Made by a program: the position numbers and the translations under genes. This document shows, piece by piece, positions 1 through 5,514 of a stretch of 5,746 nt of DNA. This DNA comes from an uncultured Burkholderiales bacterium (GTDB lineage: Bacteria; Pseudomonadota; Gammaproteobacteria; Burkholderiales; Thiobacillaceae): contig CALAMX010000108.1 in NCBI GenBank assembly GCA_937925755.1, forward strand, positions 1 through 5,746, given 5' to 3'. The notes below the pieces were generated by a model. The model was not told the origin of the DNA. It worked only from the letters and a program-made list of their open reading frames with translations, and made no database searches. Every line of letters begins with the position of its first letter. The stretch's first letter is position 1.

Positions 1-1
1 C

Positions 2-283
2 TTCGCCATGCGCTCCGGCGCCGACATTGCCCTGGAGGCTGCGGACATCACCCTCATGCACGACGATCTCGCCGCCGTGGCCGATGCCCTGGCGCTGGCA
101 CGTGCGGTCATGCGTAAGATTCGGCAAAACCTGTTCTTTGCTTTCATTTACAACATCCTGGCCCTGCCGCTGGCGGCCATGGGTTACCTCAACCCTGTCA
201 TCGCCGGGGCGGCCATGGCCTTGTCCTCGGTGTCGGTGGTGAGCAACGCGCTACTGCTAAAACGCTGGCGGCCGCGCGCCTGA
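2..283 (+). CDS. copA: Copper-translocating P1B-type ATPase, C-terminal fragment (5' end outside window)
   Basis: This is the last ~93 residues of a P-type ATPase; the start, metal-binding domains and phosphorylation site lie off the left edge. What remains is the end of the P-domain (SGADIALEAADITLM, matching the family pattern GTDVAxExADxxLM), a linker, then the last two membrane helices. The first helix carries N-x6-YN-x4-P (NLFFAFIYNILALP). The second carries MALSSVSVVSN. By established knowledge these are the TM7 and TM8 metal-site signatures of the Cu(+)-exporting P1B-1 group, so the enzyme probably pumps Cu(+) out of the cytoplasm across the inner membrane. The residue after AM is Arg (AMRSG) where Gly is more usual; the effect is unknown. 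The protein ends with a basic tail (KRWRPRA) and TGA at 281-283. Ag(+) transport is a possible alternative or additional activity. Confidence 0.9.
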   Translation, partial: FAMRSGADIALEAADITLMHDDLAAVADALALARAVMRKIRQNLFFAFIYNILALPLAAMGYLNPVIAGAAMALSSVSVVSNALLLKRWRPRA

Positions 284-326
284 GGCCGCGAACACGCAAC
301 CGTTACAAGCCGGGATCACGGGCTTC

Positions 327-335
327 TGATATAAA
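327..335 (+). promoter_or_regulatory. Extended -10 promoter of the PAS-GGDEF-EAL gene, implying a leaderless mRNA
   Basis: The string TGATATAAA fits an extended -10 element (TGn followed by TATAAA, five of six matches to TATAAT). Only 8 bases separate it from the ATG at 344, so transcription would start at or within a few bases of the start codon. No good -35 box is present: TTACAA at 303-308 is 21 bases away, which is too far, but extended -10 promoters often do without one. No Shine-Dalgarno sequence precedes the ATG. The motif is seen directly; promoter function and leaderless translation are inferred. Confidence 0.5.
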
Positions 336-343
336 TAGCGCGC

Positions 344-2812
344 ATGACCCCCGCACGCCCCGATCCACCGTGCCTCCTCCCCCAGATGGCGGACTTGATC
401 CCCGCCCTCATCTGGCTGTCCGGCCCCGACCTGGGCCGCACCTTCTTCAACCGGAGCTGGCTCGAATTCACTGGACGCAGCCTACAACAGGAGTCGGGTG
501 ACGGCTGGCAACAGGGTGTGCACCCGGAGGACCTGCCCGCCTGCCGAGAACAGGCGCGTCTCGCCACTGCCCAGCACGCCCCCTACACCCTCGAATATCG
601 GCTCTGGCATGCCAGCGGCAGCTACCGCTGGATCCTCGATCGGGCCACGCCCCGCGTCGGCGAGGACGGGGAATTCCTGGGCTACATCGGACTGTGCACC
701 GACATCACCGAGCTGAGGCTGGCGCAAGAGGCCCTGGCGGCCAGTGAGGAAGAGTACCGCAGTCTGGTCAGCAACATCCCGGGCGTGGTCTATCGCTGCG
801 CCCTGGACCGCGCCTGGACGGTGGGCTTCGTGAGCCCCTTGATCGAGACGCTGAGCGGCTACCCGCCAGAAGCGTTCACCCAGGGCGGGCGCGGTCTGGT
901 CAGTCTCATCCACCCGGAAGAGCGCCAGCGGGTACTCAGCGAGATTCAGCAACAGCTATGTGAGCGCGGCAGCTTCGTCACCGAATACCGCATCCTGGAC
1001 AAGTCCGGCACGGTGCATTGGGTGCTGGCCAGCGGCCGGGCGCACGGCGGCGCGGGCGGACGCCGGCCGGATCACCTGAGCGGCGTCCTGTTCGACGTGA
1101 CCCCCATCAAGGCCGCCGAGGAGCGCCTGCGTCAGACCGCCATCGTCTTCGACAACACCACCGAAGGCATCATGATCACGGATGACCACGGCAACATCGT
1201 CGCCGTCAACCGTGCCTTCAGTGAGATCACGGGCTATGCCGCCGAGGAGGTGCTCGGCAAGAACCCGCGCATACTCGCCTCTGGCCGCCACGACGCGGCC
1301 TTCTACAGAGCCATGTGGCAGGCCCTGGAAGAGACCGGCCACTGGCGCGGCGAGATCTGGAACCGGCACAAGGGGGGCGAGGTCATCCCCCTACTCCAGA
1401 CCATCAGCGCGGTGCGCGACGAGTCAGGCCGGGTGACAGGCTATGTGGCGATGTTCTCCGACATCAGCCACATCAAGCAAACCGAGGCGCGGCTGGAGAA
1501 ACTGGCCTACCACGACGCCCTCACCGGACTGCCCAACCGGCTGCTGTTCGACGAGCGCCTCAAGCACGCCATCGAGCAGGCCGCGCGACATGGCGAGCGT
1601 CTCGCGGTGCTGTTCTTCGACCTCGACCATTTCAAACAGCTCAACGATAGCCTCGGTCACCAGGTCGGCGACGCCCTGCTGGAGACCATCGCCGCACGTC
1701 TCAAAGGACGGCTGCGCAAATCCGACACCCTTTCACGCCGCGGCGGCGACGAGTTCACCCTGTTGCTGGAGAACCTGCGCCGCCCAGAGCAGGCCGCCAA
1801 CGTGGCGCGCGACATCCTGCGCCAGCTCGCCAAGCCCTTTCACCTGCCGAGCGGCGAGACGGTGCAGACTGGCACCAGCATCGGCATCAGTCTCTTTCCC
1901 GACGACGGCCGCGAGGCGCATGAGCTCATCGAACGGGCGGACGCCGCGATGTACGAGGCCAAGTCGGCCGGCGGCGGCCAATATCGCTTCTACACCCCGG
2001 AGATCACCCAGGCCAGCCGCGAGCGCGTGGAACTCGAGGCCAGGCTGCGCGAGTCAGTACGGGCAGGTCGTTTGCAGCTCGTCTACCAGCCCCTGTACGA
2101 CCTCGCCCACGGCCGGCTCATCGGCACCGAAGCCCTGCTGCGCTGGACAGAGCCGGATCTGGGCGAGATCCCCGCCGAGCGCTTCATTCCCATCGCCGAG
2201 GAGACGGGCCTGATCGCCGAGTTGGGCGATTGGGCCTTGCGCCAGGCCTGTGCCCAGGCCGTGTCCTGGGATCGGGCCGGTGTACCGCCACTGCGTATGG
2301 CCGTCAACCTCTCGCCGCGCCAGCTACACCCCCCAGGCCTCGCCAGCCGGGTGCAGGCCACACTCGCCGACGCCACGCTTCCGCCCAACCGGCTCGACCT
2401 GGAACTTACCGAGTCCACGCTGCTCGCCCTCAAAGACTCTGCCCTCGATGAACTGAGGAGCCTGCGCGCACACGGGGTGGGTGTTACGGTCGAGGACTTT
2501 GGCATGGGGCTCTCGGCCCTCGCACGCCTACAAAGCCTGCCCGTCGACCGCCTCAAGATCGACCGCAGTTTCGTGCACGCCTTGCCCAACGACAACGAAG
2601 GCATGCGCTTCATCCATCTGATCATCACCCTTGCGCGCACCCTGCGCTTGCAAGTGGTGGCGGAAGGCATCGAAACCGAGGCCCAAATGCGTTTTCTACG
2701 CCAAGAACAGTGCGACCTCGCGCAAGGCTTTCTGCTGTCAAGGCCCGTGCCTCCAGAACGGATTCCAGAACTGTGCCTGCAAGTGGAGCGGCTGTCCGGC
2801 TTTGCGGTCTGA
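344..2812 (+). CDS. PAS-PAS-PAS-GGDEF-EAL cyclic-di-GMP signalling protein
   Basis: This is an 822-residue cytosolic protein with no membrane segment or signal peptide. PAS 1 (~15-125) and PAS 2 (~136-258) are PAS_3-like, each with an HPE motif and a PAC segment ending in DIT or DVT. PAS 3 (~262-382) is the classical type often found before GGDEF (GRHDAAFYRAMW, GEIWNRHKGGE). The GGDEF domain (~387-545) has DALTGLPN, D426, N434/D435 and an intact GGDEF at 467-471. An I-site RKSD lies at 458-461, exactly five residues upstream, so product-inhibited diguanylate cyclase activity is likely. The EAL domain (~563-810) keeps E596, N655, E687, K738, E774 and Q794, but loop 6 reads EDFGMG (717-722) instead of DDFGTG, so phosphodiesterase activity is uncertain. 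The ATG at 344 is the first possible start, because TAA at 332-334 closes the frame; ATG 386 is the only near alternative. The signal sensed by the PAS domains cannot be told from the sequence. Confidence 0.95.
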   Translation: MTPARPDPPCLLPQMADLIPALIWLSGPDLGRTFFNRSWLEFTGRSLQQESGDGWQQGVHPEDLPACREQARLATAQHAPYTLEYRLWHASGSYRWILDRATPRVGEDGEFLGYIGLCTDITELRLAQEALAASEEEYRSLVSNIPGVVYRCALDRAWTVGFVSPLIETLSGYPPEAFTQGGRGLVSLIHPEERQRVLSEIQQQLCERGSFVTEYRILDKSGTVHWVLASGRAHGGAGGRRPDHLSGVLFDVTPIKAAEERLRQTAIVFDNTTEGIMITDDHGNIVAVNRAFSEITGYAAEEVLGKNPRILASGRHDAAFYRAMWQALEETGHWRGEIWNRHKGGEVIPLLQTISAVRDESGRVTGYVAMFSDISHIKQTEARLEKLAYHDALTGLPNRLLFDERLKHAIEQAARHGERLAVLFFDLDHFKQLNDSLGHQVGDALLETIAARLKGRLRKSDTLSRRGGDEFTLLLENLRRPEQAANVARDILRQLAKPFHLPSGETVQTGTSIGISLFPDDGREAHELIERADAAMYEAKSAGGGQYRFYTPEITQASRERVELEARLRESVRAGRLQLVYQPLYDLAHGRLIGTEALLRWTEPDLGEIPAERFIPIAEETGLIAELGDWALRQACAQAVSWDRAGVPPLRMAVNLSPRQLHPPGLASRVQATLADATLPPNRLDLELTESTLLALKDSALDELRSLRAHGVGVTVEDFGMGLSALARLQSLPVDRLKIDRSFVHALPNDNEGMRFIHLIITLARTLRLQVVAEGIETEAQMRFLRQEQCDLAQGFLLSRPVPPERIPELCLQVERLSGFAV

Positions 2813-2875
2813 CCCGACGTCTTGCATGACTTCTAGCCGTCATACACCCGACCGGACGCGAAAGCGGCGGGGGTC

Positions 2876-3127
2876 TTAGCCCAGTTTGCGCATGCGTCCG
2901 CGCAGCAACCCATGCAAAGCTTTCCAAACACCCTTTGCGTCGGACTGGCCACCATCTGCTGGGGCTGATCGCAATGGCCAAGGTCTCGCATTGAGCATGT
3001 CGCACACCAGCGTCAGATCGGCGGCCCTATGTACCAAGGTTTCGCTGCGCCATCGTACCTGACTAAGATAGTGAGCCGTCAGCGGCGGATCGATCAGTAA
3101 CCCCATGGAGACCATCGCGCCCACCAC
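2876..3127 (-). CDS. Possible small hypothetical protein (83 aa) or gene remnant in the 2813-3104 gap
   Basis: Between the GGDEF-EAL gene and the next plus-strand gene no known gene is recognisable. This minus-strand frame fills most of the gap. Its residue composition is protein-like (for example LTAHYLSQVRWRSETLVH), without the Arg/Pro/Ser bias of shadow frames, and roughly 60% of third codon positions are G or C. It could start at GTG 3127, with AGGG five bases upstream, or at ATG 3115 or ATG 3106. The two longer forms overlap the 5' end of the plus-strand gene at 3105 head to head. No domain or homologue is recognised. It could be a real small gene, the decayed end of an older gene, or chance. 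No convincing terminator was found in the gap, only a weak 5-bp inverted repeat (ATGAC at 2825-2829, GTCAT at 2838-2842). Confidence 0.25.
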   Translation of the reverse strand: MVGAMVSMGLLIDPPLTAHYLSQVRWRSETLVHRAADLTLVCDMLNARPWPLRSAPADGGQSDAKGVWKALHGLLRGRMRKLG

Positions 3128-3734
3128 TTACGCCCTAAAGGCCTATCAGTCCATACTGGAGAAACACGGACACCGACGCGGCGAGATCTACAAGCGCATG
3201 CACATCGCGCGCTGCATCATGGGCAGCCTGCCCAAGGGTCTCCCCCCGAACGTCGCCTATCGCAAGGCCGTCGACGCCGTCCTCCTGACCATGCCGGACG
3301 GGGCCGCGGCCGAGACCTGCCGTCAGGTGGCCAGGGAGCTGTTCCCATTCTACGAACAGGACATCCCCACCATCGCCGCCATGGCGCAAACCGGGGCCTT
3401 TGAATGCCTGGACGACGTCCGGGTAGAGCTACCCCCGCACCGTGACCTCGACGACCTAATCCAGATCTGTAAAGAGATGCCCCTGGGCCCGGAGGAAAGC
3501 GCCGTACTCAACGCCTATGCCGAACACATCCTGGCACAAGGGGTGGACGCCAGGGTCTTGGAAAACCGCACAACCACCTGCCGGCTCCTGCTGCTGGGAT
3601 TGCGCGGTCTACCCCGCGACGGCAAACACTACCGCGCGGTGATCGACAGACTCCTGCCCTTGTTCAAGCGCGAGGAGACCCGCGCCTATTTTCTGGTGGT
3701 GGCGCGACAGTTCTACTCTTTTCTGATCACCTGA
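3105..3734 (+). CDS. Hypothetical protein, 209 aa, probably all-helical and soluble
   Basis: I do not recognise this family. The frame is uninterrupted, with GC-rich codon use like the upstream genes, so it looks like a genuine chromosomal gene. The predicted protein has no signal peptide and no membrane helix. Amphipathic helix-like stretches dominate: a basic N-terminal third (KHGHRRGEIYKRMHIARC), a middle part with FPFYEQDIPTIAAMAQ, an acidic segment (DLDDLIQICKEMP), and a Leu/Arg-rich C-terminal third (TCRLLLLGLRGLP) ending in a hydrophobic YFLVVARQFYSFLIT. Its four Cys residues do not form a CxxC motif. No catalytic motif is visible. The ATG at 3105 gives the longest product but lacks a clear Shine-Dalgarno sequence; internal Met codons at about residues 32 and 39 are no better supported. 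It stands alone between a possible divergent frame and the island junction, so neighbours give no clue to its role. Confidence 0.7.
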   Translation: METIAPTTYALKAYQSILEKHGHRRGEIYKRMHIARCIMGSLPKGLPPNVAYRKAVDAVLLTMPDGAAAETCRQVARELFPFYEQDIPTIAAMAQTGAFECLDDVRVELPPHRDLDDLIQICKEMPLGPEESAVLNAYAEHILAQGVDARVLENRTTTCRLLLLGLRGLPRDGKHYRAVIDRLLPLFKREETRAYFLVVARQFYSFLIT

Positions 3735-3799
3735 GCCACGGTCGAGTATGTACCCAATCTGGGCAGGCGCGCTTGTACTCCGCACTGCGGTAAGGCGGC

Positions 3800-3813
3800 T
3801 GGCGGAGAAGGAG
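3800..3813 (-). other. Candidate attachment-site remnant resembling a tRNA-Ser 3' end
   Basis: The plus strand reads TGGCGGAGAAGGAG, which is the reverse complement of CTCCTTCTCCGCCA. That has the form of a serine tRNA 3' end: the last T-stem bases, the 7-base acceptor strand CTTCTCC, the G discriminator and CCA. The match stops at 3813 and no tRNA body follows, so this is not a tRNA gene. P4-type integrases commonly insert into tRNA 3' ends and duplicate that end. A short copy just outside the integrase, facing left, would be the junction without the intact tRNA, and the intact tRNA-Ser would then lie at the far right end of the island. The same bases form one arm and the loop of a hairpin, which is a competing explanation. 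Confidence 0.35.
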
Positions 3814-3820
3814 TCCGCCA
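3800..3820. repeat. Perfect inverted repeat (7-bp stem, 7-base loop)
   Basis: TGGCGGA at 3800-3806 pairs perfectly with TCCGCCA at 3814-3820, around the loop GAAGGAG. No T-tract follows, so it is not a standard intrinsic terminator, although it lies 66 bases after the stop codon of the upstream gene and could still act as an RNA 3'-end structure. The left arm plus loop equals the tRNA-Ser-like string. Bases 3735-3799 show nothing else I can name. Confidence 0.5.
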
Positions 3821-3906
3821 ATCCCTAACTTCACCGCTTCCCGGGTCATCACAAAAGTCCATATACAATCAATGACTTAGAGAGCGTTTTTTTCCCATTT
3901 TGTCCG

Positions 3907-3935
3907 TTCGAATCCCGAAAAATCCCTGTTAAAAT
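3907..3935 (+). promoter_or_regulatory. Possible integrase promoter
   Basis: TAAAAT at 3930-3935 matches five of six bases of the -10 consensus. TTCGAA at 3907-3912 is a weak -35 (three of six matches) with exactly 17 bases of spacing. The predicted start of transcription is near 3942, inside the tandem repeat and about 27 bases before the integrase ATG. This lies in an AT-rich patch (about 42% GC over 3841-3960). Only the sequence match is seen; activity is inferred. Confidence 0.4.
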
Positions 3936-3956
3936 TGTGGAACGAATTGTGGAACG
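3933..3956 (+). repeat. Two abutting 12-base direct repeats ahead of the integrase
   Basis: AATTGTGGAACG occurs twice with no gap, at 3933-3944 and 3945-3956, ending 12 bases before the integrase ATG. The repeats sit at the predicted transcription start. They may be arm-type binding sites for the integrase N-terminal domain, an operator for integrase self-repression or for an excisionase, or both. The 12-base period is slightly longer than one helical turn, so two proteins could bind on nearly the same face. The repeat is certain; its function is inferred. Confidence 0.6.
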
Positions 3957-3968
3957 GGGTAGACGGAT

Positions 3969-5213
3969 ATGGCAAAAGAATCACTGACCGACCGGCAGGT
4001 AAAGGCACTGCTTACCAAGCCGGGCATGTGGCGGGTAGCGCCTAGGCTGTATCTCTTGGTGAAGCCTACCGGCGCGGCTTCGTGGGTGTTCCGCTATCGC
4101 GGCAGTGATGGCCGCAGTCATGAAATGGGTTTGGGTGGGTATCCTGTCGTTACTTTGGCGCAAGCGCGCGCCGAGGCATTGCGATTGACCGTCGCGGTCA
4201 AGAGCGGTGTCGATCCGCTGCGTGAGCGCCAGCGTGCGAAGGGGCTGGCGTCATTCCGCAAGGTGGCCGAGGCCTTGATCGCGGCCAAACGGCCCGGCTG
4301 GAAGAACCCCAAGCACGCCATGCAGTGGGAGAACACCCTGCGCGATTACGTCTATCCCGTCATCGGCGAGATGGACGTGGGCAAGGTGACGGTGGAGCAC
4401 GTCTTGCGCTGCCTGCGCCCGATCTGGACGGACAAGCCGGAGACGGCTTCCCGTGTGCGCCAGAGAATCGAGGCGGTGCTCGATGCGGCATCGGCGCAAG
4501 GCTTGCGCACCGGCGACAACCCGGCCCGCTGGCGTGGCTGCCTGCAAGCGTTGCTGCCCCCGCCCGGCAAGGTGGCCAGAGCGCAACATCAACCTGCACT
4601 TCCCTATGAGCGCCTGCCCGACTTCATGGCGGCGCTGCAAGGGCAGGAAAGCGTTACGGCGCAGTGCCTGCGTTTCGTCATCCTGACCGCTTGCCGTTCT
4701 GGCGAGGCGCGGTTGGCGAAGTGGTGCGAAATCGACCTGGACAAGGGGCTATGGACGATCCCTGCCGAGCGCATGAAGGCCGGACGGGAGCATGTGGTGC
4801 CGCTATCCAAGCCCGCCCTTGAGCTACTGGCGAGACTGCCGCGCATCGAAGGCTGCGACTGGGTGTTTCCTTCGCCGACCGGCAAGCCGCTATCGGATAT
4901 GGCGTTGACGGCCATTCTGCGGCGCATGAACGAGAAGGCGCCAGGACGCTGGATCGATCCGGCATGCGGCCGGCTGGTGACGGTGCACGGATTTCGTGCG
5001 ACGTTCCGCAACTGGGCCGGCGAGACGACCCACCACCCCCGCGAGGTGATCGAGCATGCGCTGGCGCACCAGATACCCGACAAGGCCGAAGCGGCCTATG
5101 CGCGTGGCACGCTGCTGGAGAAACGCCGCCGGCTGATGGAGGACTGGGGCCTTTATGCAACCCAAGGGCGCAAGGTGATCGATCTGGTGGGCCGGAAAGC
5201 TATTGCGTTGTAA
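3969..5213 (+). CDS. int: P4-like tyrosine recombinase (island integrase), complete
   Basis: This 414-residue site-specific recombinase would integrate and excise the element that begins here. Its length is typical of P4-type integrases. Residues ~1-90 form the N-terminal arm-binding domain seen in this family (SLTDRQVKALL, LYLLVKPTGAASWVFRYR, GLGGYPVVTLAQARAEA). Residues ~95-185 are the core-binding helices and ~205-395 the catalytic domain. The active site looks intact: Arg243 (ACRSGEA), Lys270 (RMKAGREHVVPLS), His340 and Arg343 (VHGFR), His367 (ALAHQ) and nucleophile Tyr377 (AEAAYARG). The ATG at 3969 fits the usual family N-terminus (MAKESLTD); its Shine-Dalgarno is poor, with GGGG at 3956-3959 the best candidate. 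The frame has no interruption, so the enzyme is probably active. It reads away from the island edge, and higBA follows after 22 bases. The target is not proven; a tRNA-Ser gene is my best guess. Confidence 0.95.
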   Translation: MAKESLTDRQVKALLTKPGMWRVAPRLYLLVKPTGAASWVFRYRGSDGRSHEMGLGGYPVVTLAQARAEALRLTVAVKSGVDPLRERQRAKGLASFRKVAEALIAAKRPGWKNPKHAMQWENTLRDYVYPVIGEMDVGKVTVEHVLRCLRPIWTDKPETASRVRQRIEAVLDAASAQGLRTGDNPARWRGCLQALLPPPGKVARAQHQPALPYERLPDFMAALQGQESVTAQCLRFVILTACRSGEARLAKWCEIDLDKGLWTIPAERMKAGREHVVPLSKPALELLARLPRIEGCDWVFPSPTGKPLSDMALTAILRRMNEKAPGRWIDPACGRLVTVHGFRATFRNWAGETTHHPREVIEHALAHQIPDKAEAAYARGTLLEKRRRLMEDWGLYATQGRKVIDLVGRKAIAL

Positions 5214-5228
5214 TGTCTAGGATTACAA
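5208..5228. promoter_or_regulatory. higBA operator: perfect 7+7 inverted repeat overlapping the -10 box
   Basis: TTGTAAT at 5208-5214 and ATTACAA at 5222-5228 form a perfect dyad around a 7-base spacer. The left arm contains the integrase stop codon. The right arm overlaps TACAAT (5224-5229), a five-of-six match to the -10 consensus; TTGCGT at 5203-5208 is a poor -35 with 15-base spacing. HigA-type antitoxins are known to repress their own operon by binding such palindromes with their HTH domains, so this is very probably the HigA or HigBA binding site. Confidence 0.65.
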
Positions 5229-5235
5229 TGGCGGC

Positions 5236-5514
5236 ATGATCAAGCGGTTCCGGCACAAGGGGCTGGAAAGATTCTTTACCCAAAGCGACTGGCGCGGCAT
5301 TCCGCCCCAGCATGCTGCGCGGCTGGAACGCATGCTCGATCGGCTGGACGCGGCGATCCGCCCCGAGGACATGCGTTTGCCCGGCTACCGCTTTCATGCC
5401 TTGACGGGTGACCGGCACGGGTATTTCGCCGTATCGGTATCCGGCAACTGGCGATTGACGTTCCGTTTCGAGGGCGAAGACGCGACCGATGTCGATCTGG
5501 AGGACTATCACTGA
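5236..5514 (+). CDS. higB: HigB toxin (RelE/ParE superfamily mRNA interferase)
   Basis: This 92-residue protein has the full usual length of the HigB/GraT type. Family hallmarks are the N-terminus IKRFRHKGLERFF, the middle RPEDMRLPGYRFHAL with G-D-R-HGYFAVSV, and the C-terminal GNWRLTFRFE (70-79) ending in LEDYH. HigB toxins enter the ribosome and cleave translated mRNA, halting growth until HigA neutralises them. The toxin-first order is characteristic of higBA. ATG 5236 is the only sensible start. It has no Shine-Dalgarno sequence and lies 6 bases after the probable -10 box, so the transcript may be leaderless. The stop codon TGA (5512-5514) shares its A with the higA start, indicating translational coupling. 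No frameshift or missing hallmark is seen, so the toxin is likely functional. Its position directly after the integrase suggests a role in island maintenance. Confidence 0.93.
   Translation: MIKRFRHKGLERFFTQSDWRGIPPQHAARLERMLDRLDAAIRPEDMRLPGYRFHALTGDRHGYFAVSVSGNWRLTFRFEGEDATDVDLEDYH
5499..5504 (+). promoter_or_regulatory. Strong Shine-Dalgarno site for higA inside the higB 3' end
   Basis: GGAGGA sits 9 bases before the higA ATG at 5514. It is the clearest ribosome binding site in the window and contrasts with the absence of one before higB. It supports the chosen higA start and suggests that the antitoxin is translated more efficiently than the toxin from the shared mRNA. Confidence 0.7.

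Noticed and set aside
307..325. Possible terminator after copA (AAGCC at 307-311 and GGCTT at 321-325)
   Set aside because: The stem is only 5 bp around a 9-base loop and no T-tract follows.
482..1369. Minus-strand frames of 156 and 137 codons opposite the PAS domains
   Set aside because: They are antisense shadows of a high-GC gene; no motif was recognised and the sense strand encodes well-matched PAS domains.
1443..2213. A 256-codon open frame on the plus strand inside the GGDEF-EAL gene
   Set aside because: Its product is dominated by Ser, Arg, Pro and Cys, as expected for an off-frame reading of GC-rich coding DNA, and the overlapping frame encodes clear GGDEF and EAL motifs.
3887..3893. 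Run of seven T as an intrinsic terminator
   Set aside because: No GC-rich hairpin lies immediately upstream; the run belongs to the AT-rich junction DNA.
3901..3930. A tRNA gene at the TTCGAAT string
   Set aside because: The bases on either side of the loop do not pair as a T-stem, and no acceptor, D-arm or anticodon arm is found upstream.
4604..5160. Minus-strand frames of 159 and 160 codons opposite the integrase catalytic domain
   Set aside because: Ser/Arg/Pro/Ala-rich antisense readings of a gene with an intact tyrosine recombinase active site.
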